Assembly: GCF_003063455.1 (NCBI RefSeq)
Contig: NZ_NESN01000002.1
Location: 310,001 to 374,000, forward strand
DNA length: 64,000 nucleotides
Direction of reading: 5' to 3'
Source of the DNA: Limnohabitans parvus II-B4
GTDB taxonomy: Bacteria > Pseudomonadota > Gammaproteobacteria > Burkholderiales > Burkholderiaceae_C
Both the position numbers and the translations under genes were made by a program. The notes beneath the pieces are model-generated. The model ran no database searches. It was not told where the DNA came from and saw nothing but the letters and a program-made list of their open reading frames with translations. This document shows, piece after piece, positions 7,220 through 16,063 of this stretch. Each line of letters opens with the position of its first letter. Within the stretch, counting starts at the first letter, position 1.

Positions 7220-8521
7220 TTGGGGCAAGTCCACCTCGAAACAAGCCCCCCCACCGGCACGGTCTGCACAATGCACGGCACCGCCATGCCGCTCGGCAAT
7301 CGATTTGACGAGCGAGAGCCCCAAGCCCACCCCACCCACGCGCTCACTGGCACCCGGCAAGCGGAAGAAGGGCTCAAAAATCCGGTCACGCCAAGCCAAG
7401 GGGACCCCTGGCCCTTGGTCGCTCACCTGAATGTGGACCTGTTGGCCTTGCTGCGCCAAAGACAACACCACGTCACCGCCATCTGCCCCGGCGGCACCGT
7501 AGCGCCTGGCGTTTTCCAGCAGGTTGCGGACCATGCGACGCAACAACTTGGTAACGCCCTGAACCTCCAGTTGGGCCAGGCCCTGGGGTACTTCCAGCAT
7601 GGCCCCCACGCGTGCGCACTCTTCCGCGCACAGGCCCACCAAGTCCACCGCCTCCACCTTGCCGATGTCCACCTCCTTGGCATCCAGACGGCTGGCCAGC
7701 AAGATTTCATCGATCAGTTGATCCAGCTCGCTCATGTTGCGCAGAATTTCTGTGCGGGTGCGCTGCTGCACGGCTGCGTCAGCGGCAGGTGCCGCCATCA
7801 ACTCCAGACCCATGCGTATGCGGGCCAAAGGCGAGCGCAACTCATGCGAAGCATTGGCCAACAAGGACTTTTGCGAGGCCATGAGTCCTTCGATGCGTTC
7901 AGCCGCGGCATTGAATCGCTGCGACAAATCAGCCACCTCATCGTCGCCCTGCACAGGCACACGCACGGACAAATCGCCATCGCCCCAGCGCTGCACGCCG
8001 CGCTGCAAACCCTCCAGCCTGAGGGTCAGCCGCCGCACCACCGGGTACAAGCCCAGCGCCACCGCCAAACCGATCAAGCCCAGCATCCAGAAAAATCCGT
8101 AGGGCGGCTTGGCCCACCAAGGCGGCTCGTTGCGCACATGAGGCGGCACATGCGCAGAGGGGTGCGCAGCCCTGTGGGGCGACGACATGCGCCCACCAGG
8201 CGGCTGGCCCATGTCGGGTGGGTCTGCGCGCTCCCCGTTGCGCTGAACACGCAACTGGAGCTGTTGCCCATCGGGCAGCGTCAGGTCAAACTCCAGTGGG
8301 GCACCGGGTCCGGGGCGTCGGGACGTGGTGGCCAGCACCTCGCCATCGGCATTGAGCACCACCCATTCACGTGGTGCAGGTGCCGGGCTGTTGTGCTCCA
8401 CACTGGCACGCCAGGCCCAGCCCACCACCAGCATGAGCAAAGCCACGCCCGCCACCACCGCCAGCCAGATGCGCAAATACAAATGGCGTGACCACTGCCG
8501 CGACAAAGCTTTGAGCGCCAT
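7199..8521 (-). CDS. sensor histidine kinase of an OmpR-type two-component system
   Basis: 440 aa. A first TM (about residues 17-36), a periplasmic domain of about 100 residues, a second TM (about 143-160), HAMP, then HisKA with the phospho-acceptor His226 in ASHELRSPLARIRM, and a HATPase domain (LLENARRYG, DQGPGVP, GLGLSL). The periplasmic part ends in a Pro/His-rich stretch (residues 112-130) with four histidines, unusual for a CpxA/RstB-like sensor and suggestive of metal contact. It lies 3 bases after the response regulator, so the pair is one operon. The signal is unknown. Confidence 0.92.
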   Translation of the reverse strand: MALKALSRQWSRHLYLRIWLAVVAGVALLMLVVGWAWRASVEHNSPAPAPREWVVLNADGEVLATTSRRPGPGAPLEFDLTLPDGQQLQLRVQRNGERADPPDMGQPPGGRMSSPHRAAHPSAHVPPHVRNEPPWWAKPPYGFFWMLGLIGLAVALGLYPVVRRLTLRLEGLQRGVQRWGDGDLSVRVPVQGDDEVADLSQRFNAAAERIEGLMASQKSLLANASHELRSPLARIRMGLELMAAPAADAAVQQRTRTEILRNMSELDQLIDEILLASRLDAKEVDIGKVEAVDLVGLCAEECARVGAMLEVPQGLAQLEVQGVTKLLRRMVRNLLENARRYGAAGADGGDVVLSLAQQGQQVHIQVSDQGPGVPLAWRDRIFEPFFRLPGASERVGGVGLGLSLVKSIAERHGGAVHCADRAGGGACFEVDLPQSKTANT

Positions 8522-8524
8522 GCT

Positions 8525-9226
8525 TCAGTCCTGCTGCCTTGCAAACACATAGCCCACGCCCCGCACCGTGAGGATACGTTGCGGCGCTTTCGGGTCGGAC
8601 TCAATCGCGGCACGGATGCGGCCCATGTGGACATCGATGGAGCGGTCAAACGCCTCCAGTTCGCGCCCGCGCACGGCTTCCATGATCTGGTCTCGCGTGA
8701 GCACACGGCCCGCACGTTCGGCCAAAGCCACCAACACATCGTATTGGTAAGAGGTCAAATCGCAGGCCTGCCCAGCCACAGAGACGCGGCGGGCGTCCCG
8801 GTCAATTTCGAGAGAGCCAAATTGCATCACCTGCGCACTGGTTTCGGCCGGGCTGCCTTTGCGGCGCAAGATGGCCTTGATGCGGGCCAGCAACTCTCGG
8901 GGCTCGAAGGGCTTGGGCAAATAGTCATCCGCCCCCATTTCCAGCCCGATGATGCGGTCCATAGGGTCGCCTTTGGCCGTCAACATGAGCACCGGCACCT
9001 GTCCCAGCGCACCCGGCAACGCACGGATGCGCTGACAAACCTGCAAACCATCCATGTCGGGCAGCATCAAGTCCAAAATGACGAGATCAACCCCTGCGGT
9101 TTGCAGACGGGCCAAGCCGCTTTGGGCATCCGGCGCGGGAGCCACGTCAAAGCCGTTTTGACCCAGATAGTCAGACACCATGGCTGCCAGGCGGGCATCG
9201 TCTTCGATCATCAAAATGTGTTGCAT
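8525..9226 (-). CDS. OmpR/PhoB-family response regulator
   Basis: 233 aa DNA-binding response regulator. The receiver domain has the acidic pair in MIEDDARLA, the phospho-acceptor Asp in LVILDLMLPDMDG, the conserved Thr/Ala in LMLTAKG and the Lys in LPKPFEPREL. The C-terminal winged helix shows LTSYQYDVLVALAERAGRVLTRDQIMEAV and ends in VRGVGYVFA. It is the cognate partner of the kinase encoded 3 bases downstream. Targets are unknown; the neighbouring ampG-like gene is on the same strand downstream of neither promoter nor operator that I can identify. Confidence 0.94.
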   Translation of the reverse strand: MQHILMIEDDARLAAMVSDYLGQNGFDVAPAPDAQSGLARLQTAGVDLVILDLMLPDMDGLQVCQRIRALPGALGQVPVLMLTAKGDPMDRIIGLEMGADDYLPKPFEPRELLARIKAILRRKGSPAETSAQVMQFGSLEIDRDARRVSVAGQACDLTSYQYDVLVALAERAGRVLTRDQIMEAVRGRELEAFDRSIDVHMGRIRAAIESDPKAPQRILTVRGVGYVFARQQD

Positions 9227-9292
9227 CGGATCATCATCGCCTGCGTTTGAAGGCCCATCGTGTCGCTCGGGTAAAGATCGGTAAATCTGACC

Positions 9293-10630
9293 TCAAGGTC
9301 TGGCGTGAACGCGTGATGCGAGCGCGACCAGCAGCAACACCGGCACCCCCAACCAGGCTGTGGCCGTGAAGAAACTGGCGTAGCCGTAGGCATCCACGAA
9401 GTCGCCTGAAAAACCAGCAATGAATTTCGGCAAGAGCAGCATCATGGAGCTGAGCAAGGCGTATTGCGTGGCCGAATAACTGATGTTGGTGAGCGATGAC
9501 AAATAAGCAATGAACGCCGCTGAAGCAATGCCACTGGCCAAGTTGTCGGCAGAAATCACCCAGATCAAAGCACTCACATCGTGCCCCACACCGCTGAGCC
9601 AGACAAACAACATGTTGCTGGCGGCACTGAGGACCGCCCCCAGCATGAGGATGCGCATGACCCCCCAACGCGCCGACAGCACGCCCCCCACAAAAGCCCC
9701 CACCAGGGTCATGATCACGCCATACACCTTGGTCACGCTGGCCACCTCGGATTTGGTGAAACCCATGTCCACATAAAACGGGTTGGCCATGATGCCCATC
9801 ACCACATCGCTGATGCGGTACACCGCGATCAAGGCCAGCACCAGCAGTGCTTGCCAGCGGTAACGACGCCAGAAGTCTGCAAAAGGATCCACCAAGGCTC
9901 CCTGCAACCACTCGACCAAATTACGTGCAGGCTTGATCGGTGCGGGCACCGGTTCAGGCGAGCCCAATACCATGAGCATGCCTGGCAGCATGCTGGCCGC
10001 CATGACCAAGTAGGCCACTTGCCATGCGGCTTGGGCATAGCCTGTGGCTTGTTCGCCTTGGGCCCAAGCAGCAATCCACAGCACACCCGCGCCCGCCCAG
10101 ATCATGGCCAAGCGATAGCCCGTCTGGTAGCTGGCGGCCAGGGCGGCTTGGGCATCCACCTCGGCCGATTCGATGCGGTAGGCGTCCAGTGCAATGTCTT
10201 GCGTGGCCGATGCCACGGCCACCGCCAAAGCACAGGCCACCAATGGGCCAAGGAGTTGAGAGGGATCGTTCAATGCCATGCCCACCAAACCGCAAGCGAT
10301 GACCGTTTGCGACAGCAACAACCAGCTGCGGCGACGCCCCAAGCGGCGTGTGAGGCAAGGAATGGGCATGCGATCAACCAAGGGCGCCCACATCCATTTG
10401 ACCCCGTAGGCCAAGCCCACCCAACTCAGGTAACCAATGGTGCTGCGGTCAATGCCCGCCTCACGCAGCCTGAAGCTCAACGTGCCCAGCACCAGCAGCA
10501 GCGGCAAGCCCGCCGCGAAGCCCAGTGCCAACATGCGCAAACTGGCAGGCTGCAAATACAAGCGCAAGGCCTCGCGCCAGGTGCGCACAGTGCGGGGGGG
10601 CATCTCGTAAGGAGGGGCAATTTCGGACAT
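9293..10630 (-). CDS. ampG: AmpG-like muropeptide/MFS permease
   Basis: 445 aa polytopic membrane protein with about 12 to 14 hydrophobic segments. AmpG-family features are the N-terminal LRMLALGFAAGLPLLLVLGTLSFRL helix, WVGLAYGVKWMWAPLVDR, and ASATQDIALDAYRIE. AmpG imports 1,6-anhydro-muropeptides for peptidoglycan recycling. It stands alone between the two-component operon and a divergent M48 protease. No ampC or ampR is nearby, so no resistance role is implied. Confidence 0.88.
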   Translation of the reverse strand: MSEIAPPYEMPPRTVRTWREALRLYLQPASLRMLALGFAAGLPLLLVLGTLSFRLREAGIDRSTIGYLSWVGLAYGVKWMWAPLVDRMPIPCLTRRLGRRRSWLLLSQTVIACGLVGMALNDPSQLLGPLVACALAVAVASATQDIALDAYRIESAEVDAQAALAASYQTGYRLAMIWAGAGVLWIAAWAQGEQATGYAQAAWQVAYLVMAASMLPGMLMVLGSPEPVPAPIKPARNLVEWLQGALVDPFADFWRRYRWQALLVLALIAVYRISDVVMGIMANPFYVDMGFTKSEVASVTKVYGVIMTLVGAFVGGVLSARWGVMRILMLGAVLSAASNMLFVWLSGVGHDVSALIWVISADNLASGIASAAFIAYLSSLTNISYSATQYALLSSMMLLLPKFIAGFSGDFVDAYGYASFFTATAWLGVPVLLLVALASRVHARP

Positions 10631-10703
10631 GGGGCCATTATCGGATGCCTGCGCCGGGCATCGATCACCTCGAATCCAGGCAACTCGCTATCATTTGCAA
10701 ACC

Positions 10704-11576
10704 ATGTGCTTTATTTGCAACCTCAAATCTCCCTCTGCCGATGCAGCCCCAGACGCGCCCGAGCTGACAGCGCCACGCTGGCATGCCCGGCGCGCATTCA
10801 TGTTGGCGGCCGGTGCCACAGCCGCAGGCTCGGTTTTGGCCCAGGTGGATGTAGGCTCATCCTCTGGCCTGCGCAAACTGGTCCCCGCCGAGACGCTGGA
10901 AACCTCGGCACGGCAACAATACACACAGGTTTTGGCAGATGCCCGGTCCAAAGGTGCGCTGGCCCCCGATGGCCACCCGCAACTGCAACGCTTGCACACC
11001 ATCGCCCAAAAACTGATTCCGCACACCGCGCAGTGGAACCCGCGTTCGCGCGACTGGAAGTGGCAGGTCAACCTGATTGGCAGCAAACAAATCAACGCCT
11101 GGTGCATGCCCGGCGGCAAGATCGCGTTCTACACCGGCATCCTGGACCAGCTGAAACTGAGCGATGACGAAGCGGCCATGATCATGGGACACGAAATGGC
11201 GCATGCCTTGCGTGAACACGCCCGCGAACGTCTGGCCAAAAGCCAGGCCACAAGCCTCGGCCTGTCGATTGCGTCGCAACTGTTGGGCTTGGGCTCGTTG
11301 GGCGATGTCGCGGCCAACGTGGGCACCCAATTGCTCACCCTGAAATACAGCCGTGACGACGAAACCGAGTCGGACCTGGTGGGCCTGGAAATCGCCGCGC
11401 GTGGCGGCTACAAACCCGAAGCCAGTGTGAGCCTGTGGCAAAAAATGCAAGCAGCCAGTGGCAACGGCAGCCCGTCATTCTTGTCGACGCACCCGAGCGG
11501 TGCCAACCGCATTCAGGAACTTGAAGCCAACTTGCCCAAGGTACAACACCTGTATCAGCAAGCCATCAAAGGCTGA
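10704..11576 (+). CDS. secreted M48-family metalloprotease
   Basis: 290 aa. The N-terminus has a twin-arginine-like signal (RR at about 30, then AFMLAAGATAAGSVLAQ), so the mature protein should be periplasmic. The zinc motif is HEMAH in MGHEMAHALREHARE, with the downstream Glu in DETESDLVGLEIAARGGYKPEA as the third ligand. The family includes LoiP/BepA-like envelope quality-control proteases. The ATG at 10704 gives the MCFICN start common in related Comamonadaceae proteins. It is monocistronic and followed by repeat copy 2. Confidence 0.9.
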   Translation: MCFICNLKSPSADAAPDAPELTAPRWHARRAFMLAAGATAAGSVLAQVDVGSSSGLRKLVPAETLETSARQQYTQVLADARSKGALAPDGHPQLQRLHTIAQKLIPHTAQWNPRSRDWKWQVNLIGSKQINAWCMPGGKIAFYTGILDQLKLSDDEAAMIMGHEMAHALREHARERLAKSQATSLGLSIASQLLGLGSLGDVAANVGTQLLTLKYSRDDETESDLVGLEIAARGGYKPEASVSLWQKMQAASGNGSPSFLSTHPSGANRIQELEANLPKVQHLYQQAIKG

Positions 11577-11605
11577 GTGTGACTAGCGCATCAGCCCCAG
11601 TGGCT

Positions 11606-11634
11606 GTCATTCCCGACTTGATCGGGAATCCATG
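11606..11634. repeat. palindromic intergenic repeat, copy 2 (single hairpin)
   Basis: GTCATTCCCGA, then CTTGA, then TCGGGAATCCATG: one half of the paired repeat at 831-903. It sits between two convergent genes, four bases before the stop of the metallo-hydrolase, where it may act as a terminator-like hairpin for either gene. Confidence 0.75.
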
Positions 11635-11637
11635 CCT

Positions 11638-12279
11638 TCAAACATCCCGCACATAGGGGTTCGACTGGCGTTCACGACCGAACGTGCTCTCGGGGCCATG
11701 CCCGGGAATGAACACCGTGTCGTTGCCCATGGGCCACAGACGCTGGGTGATGCTGGCGATCAAATCATCGTGGTTGCCTTGCGGAAAATCGGTGCGGCCA
11801 ATGCTGCCGGCAAACAGCACATCGCCCACAAAAGCACGCTTGATTTCGGGTGAATAAAACACCACATGGCCCGGCGTGTGCCCTGGGCAGTGGCGAACCT
11901 GCAAAGTGTGCGCCCCCAGCGTGACGGTGTCGCCATCGGCCAGCCAGCGCGTGGGCTTGAAGACCCGTGCTGGCGGGAAACCATAGGCCGCCGCCGCGGC
12001 AGGCAAGCCATCGATCCAGAACTGGTCGGCCGGGTGGGGCCCGATGATGGGCAAGCCACCCAATTGCTCAGCCAGATCGGCCGTGCCCGAGGCGTGGTCC
12101 ACATGGGCGTGGGTGATCCAGATTTGTTCGAGCTGAAGGCCCAGCGTCTTGACCGCACCGAGGATCAAATCAAGATCCCCCCCCGGATCGACCACCGCCG
12201 CCTGGCGGGTCTGATCGTCCCAGATCAGGGAGCAATTTTGCTGAAAGGGGGTGACGGGGATGGTTTGGTATTGCAGCAT
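11638..12279 (-). CDS. metallo-beta-lactamase fold hydrolase, glyoxalase II-like
   Basis: 213 aa. Contains the THAHVDH metal motif, CPGHTPGHVVFY, FVGDVLFAGSIGRTDFPQG and IPGHGPESTFGRE, the pattern of YcbL/GloB-type thiolester hydrolases. The ATG at 12279 (MLQYQTIPVTPFQQNCSLIWDD) matches the family N-terminus; upstream in-frame residues are not homologous. The usual substrate of this group is S-lactoylglutathione or a related thiolester. Convergent with the M48 protease gene. Confidence 0.9.
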   Translation of the reverse strand: MLQYQTIPVTPFQQNCSLIWDDQTRQAAVVDPGGDLDLILGAVKTLGLQLEQIWITHAHVDHASGTADLAEQLGGLPIIGPHPADQFWIDGLPAAAAAYGFPPARVFKPTRWLADGDTVTLGAHTLQVRHCPGHTPGHVVFYSPEIKRAFVGDVLFAGSIGRTDFPQGNHDDLIASITQRLWPMGNDTVFIPGHGPESTFGRERQSNPYVRDV

Positions 12280-12400
12280 TCCCAAATGGTAGTTGAAAAC
12301 ACAGCATCGAACTCTGCGGGTATGGCTGTTTTCATGCACGCATGACTTAGCGATCAGGGGCAACGCACATCGCATTGCCCCGCCTGTCCAAAGGATCGCG

Positions 12401-13393
12401 TTACTGGTCCAATGAGACTCCGGCAGTGCGGATGTATGCACCCCATCGATCGAATTCGGAATTAACGAATTTTTGATATTCCGAAGGTGACATTTTGTCG
12501 ATGACCATTGTCATTTTTTTCATGACTTCTGCCACTTGTGGTTCTGCAATTGAAGCGGCGATGGCTGCGTTGAGTTTTTCAACGACATCGCTGGGCGTGC
12601 CTGCAGGTGCCAAGAATCCAAGCCACGGCCCCATATCGATCTCGACTCCCACTTCCTTCATCAACGGCACATCAGGGAAGGCGGCCAACCGCTCACGCGC
12701 GGTCACCGCGAGCATGCGAACACTGCCTGCCTTCACATGCTGATCGGCAACCAAAACTGGCACGATCGCACAATCCAGCTGATTGGCCAACGTCCCTTGC
12801 ATCAAAGGCGCTGTCCCGTTGTAGGGCGCATGCAAAAGATCAATCTTTGCCTTTTGCTTCAAGGCCTCCATCGTGATCTGCCCAGAACTGCCTTGCCCCC
12901 ATGAGCCATATGTCAAAGCCTGTTTGGCTTGCTTGGCCATTTGCAGGAATTGTGAAAAACTTTTCGCTGGATGAGACGAATGAACGACCAAAGCCAAAGG
13001 GGTAAAACCAATCGGTGCCACTGCCGTGAATTCTTTGCGCGAATCGTATGGAATGGACTTCAAAATGTGGGGCGCAATGGAGTGTGAATCCGCCGTGCCG
13101 TAGACCAAGGTGTAGCCATCTGCAGCACTGCGGGCTGCAGCCTGGCTACCAATTGTGCCAATTGCTCCCGGTCGGTTTTCTACAACCACGGGCTGACCAA
13201 GTCGTTGAGCCAACGCCGACGTCATGGCTCGCACCAGAACATCCCCGCCGCCACCTGCGGCCCAGGGCATGATGATCTTGACAGGCCTATTGGGATACGC
13301 AGTTGACTGCGCTTGCGTCAAGCTGCTGAGCGGAAGCAATGCGCCAGCGGTAACGCCAGCAATCAAGGTGCGGCGAGAAATTTGATGTTTCAT
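12401..13393 (-). CDS. tripartite tricarboxylate transporter (Bug) substrate-binding protein
   Basis: 330 aa periplasmic binding protein with an SRRTLIAGVTAGALLPLSSLTQAQ signal peptide. YPNRPVKIIMPWAAGGGGDVLVRA, VENRPGA and the DGYTLVYGT segment are hallmarks of the Bug family, which captures carboxylates and aromatic acids. No TctA or TctB membrane gene is adjacent, so it is an orphan binding protein as is common in Burkholderiales. The alpha/beta hydrolase upstream on the same strand (112-bp gap) may supply or process the same compound. Ligand unknown. Confidence 0.93.
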   Translation of the reverse strand: MKHQISRRTLIAGVTAGALLPLSSLTQAQSTAYPNRPVKIIMPWAAGGGGDVLVRAMTSALAQRLGQPVVVENRPGAIGTIGSQAAARSAADGYTLVYGTADSHSIAPHILKSIPYDSRKEFTAVAPIGFTPLALVVHSSHPAKSFSQFLQMAKQAKQALTYGSWGQGSSGQITMEALKQKAKIDLLHAPYNGTAPLMQGTLANQLDCAIVPVLVADQHVKAGSVRMLAVTARERLAAFPDVPLMKEVGVEIDMGPWLGFLAPAGTPSDVVEKLNAAIAASIAEPQVAEVMKKMTMVIDKMSPSEYQKFVNSEFDRWGAYIRTAGVSLDQ

Positions 13394-13504
13394 GATGATC
13401 TCCTTTGGAGTGGTGATAAATATTCGAACGGGCTAGAGAAAAAATATCGGGAATTCAAAAGCACAAAGAACACCATGTGCCATGTTGGGTTTTCATGCCT
13501 CATT

Positions 13505-14473
13505 TCACAGCCCCTCTTCGGCAAGCCACTGCAGCAACAGATGTGCAATGGCATGGCTGTTGTCTTCAATCATCAGCATGTGGCCGTTTCCACAAACCCC
13601 GGCATCGGGTAGCCACATAAACTTGGCACCCAAATAATCGGCCAAAGCACTGTCCACATGTTTGGGGTGCCTGAGATCGTGTTCACCTGTCACGATCAAA
13701 ATGGGCCTTCGACCCACAACATGCGGCGAATTCAGTTTCAAACCTGCACCACCGATGTTGAACCGCTCATTGAGAATGAGCGGACTCTCAGGTACGACTG
13801 TGTGTGCGTACTCATCAAAATGAGACAGCGGAAAGCGAGAGCTGTTGGCCCAAAAATCCTTGATGAATTGCGCATCGACGACCACTGCCTTGCCTTGTTC
13901 AGAATAAACAGGGCAGCCTGCTTGCGAGTCAAACCGCAACGCATTAACGGCGATGGGATCATTGGGCAACGCTGGAAGCATATTTGCAGGGGGCCCCGGC
14001 GCGATGCCTGCAATGGCAACGATGTGTTGTGGAAAATTTTCAGCCAACCACCAGGCCAGTGGGCCACCCGCAGAATGCGCCACAAGAATGCATCGCCCGA
14101 CATCGCTCACCAGTTCGCCCATGGCTTGTGCGACATCCTGGGTATGCAGTCGCTGAATATTTTCCAGCCCCGGCGATTTGCCATGTGCAGGCCAGTCTGG
14201 CACAACAACTCGATGTCCGCGCTCTGCGAACAATTGAGCCCACCCTTTTCGATGGTCCGGTGTGCCCAAATACGCCTGTCCCGTATGAAAGCCACCATGG
14301 ATCATGATGACGGGCAACTTGTCACCGGCTGCTTGCGGTGAGGACACCTCAACCGCAGAGATGGGATGCCCTTGACTCCCAGCGACAAACGTCGACTGAG
14401 CAGGCCAAGGCGCTGAAATGCTTTGCACTTCTTCACTCCAGCTGCTCAAAACATTCGTTGGATTCTGTTCCAT
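13505..14473 (-). CDS. alpha/beta hydrolase
   Basis: 322 aa from the ATG at 14473 (MEQNPTNVLSSW). Contains the oxyanion segment VIMIHGGFHTG, DWPAHGKSPG, the nucleophile elbow VAHSAGG, an acid in TGEHDLRHP and a C-terminal catalytic His in CGNGHMLMIEDN. The frame is open 43 codons further upstream but that stretch has no family character. The chosen ATG lies inside a perfect 24-bp palindrome and has no clear Shine-Dalgarno. Base composition is more AT-rich than the flanks. Grouped with the Bug protein and a divergent MarR regulator; substrate unknown. Confidence 0.82.
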   Translation of the reverse strand: MEQNPTNVLSSWSEEVQSISAPWPAQSTFVAGSQGHPISAVEVSSPQAAGDKLPVIMIHGGFHTGQAYLGTPDHRKGWAQLFAERGHRVVVPDWPAHGKSPGLENIQRLHTQDVAQAMGELVSDVGRCILVAHSAGGPLAWWLAENFPQHIVAIAGIAPGPPANMLPALPNDPIAVNALRFDSQAGCPVYSEQGKAVVVDAQFIKDFWANSSRFPLSHFDEYAHTVVPESPLILNERFNIGGAGLKLNSPHVVGRRPILIVTGEHDLRHPKHVDSALADYLGAKFMWLPDAGVCGNGHMLMIEDNSHAIAHLLLQWLAEEGL

Positions 14474-14485
14474 ATGGAACAGAAT
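14462..14485. promoter_or_regulatory. perfect 24-bp palindrome, probable operator of the MarR-regulated cassette
   Basis: The left arm ATTCTGTTCCAT is followed without spacer by its exact reverse complement. The centre CATATG contains the start codon of the alpha/beta hydrolase (14471-14473, minus). It is in the 164-bp region between the hydrolase and the divergent MarR gene. A regulator bound here would block hydrolase translation start and transcription. Confidence 0.8.
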
Positions 14486-14637
14486 GGTATCAAGTGGAAC
14501 TTTATTCAAGACTGGGATTAACCCTTGAAAATCCCAAAAAAGCGTGACTGAAGATCTGTTTCGTTCACAAGCAGCAGCACTGGTAGGATGCGAAACCATC
14601 ATTTGAACGCTGGATTTTCAGCATTCAAGCACCCACA

Positions 14638-15135
14638 GTGAACTTGACAGACATGGCAACAGCATCCAACCCACTGAGTGAGATCATCGACGGCGTATCG
14701 ATCCCATTTGCGTACAAGATGGGCTACATGATCAACTCTTACAGGGAGCCGTCATTTCGATCTATAGAAGCCAAATTTGGTTTAACTCGACCTGAAATAT
14801 TGACACTGATTTTTTTGTACCACCGTGATGGTATTTCTGCCAGTGAAATTTGTGATTTTTCGGGTCACTTGAAAAACAACATCAGCCGTGCGGTCACTGC
14901 TCTTGAAAAAAAAGCGCTCATCAAAAGAGAGTCCCACCCCAAAGACCAACGCCGCTTGGTCCTGTTAATTACCAAAGAGGGTCGGAAAATGCACAACCTC
15001 TTCATGCCTGGACTCAAAAAACGTGAGGCCGCCATGATGGCGTGTCTCAGCAAGGACGAGCAAGCCACACTGGAAAATTTGCTCAGGAAGCTTTGTGCGA
15101 ACTCCGCATCCTGGCGGGATATTGAACACATCTGA
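14638..15135 (+). CDS. MarR-family transcriptional regulator
   Basis: 165 aa. Winged-helix core with LTRPEILTLIFLYHRDGISASEICDFSGHLKNN, followed by the recognition helix NISRAVTALEKKALIKRE and the wing PKDQRRLVLLITKEGRKM. The start is GTG at 14638, giving MNLTDMATAS; an in-frame ATG at 14653 is possible. It is divergent from the hydrolase and Bug genes and the 24-bp palindrome lies between them, so it most likely represses that cassette. Composition is AT-rich compared with its neighbours. Confidence 0.87.
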   Translation: MNLTDMATASNPLSEIIDGVSIPFAYKMGYMINSYREPSFRSIEAKFGLTRPEILTLIFLYHRDGISASEICDFSGHLKNNISRAVTALEKKALIKRESHPKDQRRLVLLITKEGRKMHNLFMPGLKKREAAMMACLSKDEQATLENLLRKLCANSASWRDIEHI

Positions 15136-15173
15136 TTGAACCATCCGCACTTGGCCATTGATTCGCAGCAGGG

Positions 15174-15986
15174 GTGGCAAGCGGCCAGACCTCATCAGAG
15201 GCGAAGGTGTACAGTCAGCCCCAGTCAGCGCTGTTGAACATCGGCTTTTGCGCTGCAACGATTGCCCTTTTGCACCTTTCATCTCCCGGCTACCTGACCA
15301 AACAGGAACGCATCGCAGTTTTGGGCGTGGATGACCTGCTCATCCGCTCCCTGCTCGACAAAAATCAGTTCCACGACCCGTTGGATGAGGCCCTGAATTT
15401 GGGCATTTCTTCAGCCACTTGGCCTTTGTTTGGTTTGTTGTGGCCCTCGGGTCAGCGCATGGCCGAGCGCATAGCCAAGCGGCCTGTGACTGGCGAGCGC
15501 ATTTTGGAGATTGGCTGTGGCTTAGGTTTGTCCAGCCTGGTGGCGCATCGACGCGGTGCCAACGTCACAGCCAGCGATTGTCATCCTTTGACCCATGCCT
15601 TTCTGGATGAAAACACCCGATTGAACGGACTGCCCCCGATGGCTTACCGCCATGGTTTATGGGGCACCGCAGCTTTGCGCGAAGACGGTTTGCCGGTGCT
15701 GACTTCGGCACAGGACGACGGCGTCAGCGGGCTGTTTGACCTGATTGTGGGCAGCGACATCCTGTACGAGCGCGACGACGAAGGCACACTGGCCAGCTTC
15801 ATCAACGCCCATGCCGCAGGGGTTTCGGAGATCTGGGTGGTGGACCCGAACCGAGGCAACCGGTCCGCCTTTCACAAACACATGGCACGCGTGGGTTTTG
15901 CCATGCACGAGCAGGTGCTGGACCAACCCGCACATGAAGATGCATTGGCTTACAAGGGGCGCATGCTGACGTATACACGGGGCTGA
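15174..15986 (+). CDS. class I SAM-dependent methyltransferase
   Basis: 270 aa. The SAM-binding motif I is ILEIGCGLGLSSLVA, followed by ANVTASDCHP and the FDLIVGSDILYE segment, resembling the METTL/nicotinamide-methyltransferase-like group that modifies proteins. The start is a GTG at 15174 after GCAGCAGGG; it could instead lie further downstream, since the first 30 or so residues are not clearly conserved. It follows the MarR gene after 38 bases but its GC-rich composition places it with the core genome. Substrate unknown. Confidence 0.8.
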   Translation: MASGQTSSEAKVYSQPQSALLNIGFCAATIALLHLSSPGYLTKQERIAVLGVDDLLIRSLLDKNQFHDPLDEALNLGISSATWPLFGLLWPSGQRMAERIAKRPVTGERILEIGCGLGLSSLVAHRRGANVTASDCHPLTHAFLDENTRLNGLPPMAYRHGLWGTAALREDGLPVLTSAQDDGVSGLFDLIVGSDILYERDDEGTLASFINAHAAGVSEIWVVDPNRGNRSAFHKHMARVGFAMHEQVLDQPAHEDALAYKGRMLTYTRG

Positions 15987-16063
15987 ACAGGACGGCCGGG
16001 AACCATGTCAAATGGCGTGGTTTAAGCTAGCCATCCATTCTGGATGGCTCAACTGAAAACCCG

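Noticed and set aside
12357..12381. GGGGCAA / TTGCCCC hairpin after the Bug gene as a rho-independent terminator
   Set aside because: Stem is perfect for seven pairs but there is no T-run on either strand; not listed as a terminator.
14474..14521. Short plus-strand ORF starting from the second ATG of the 24-bp palindrome
   Set aside because: Its first residues mirror the hydrolase start only because the sequence is a palindrome; it stops after 15 codons.
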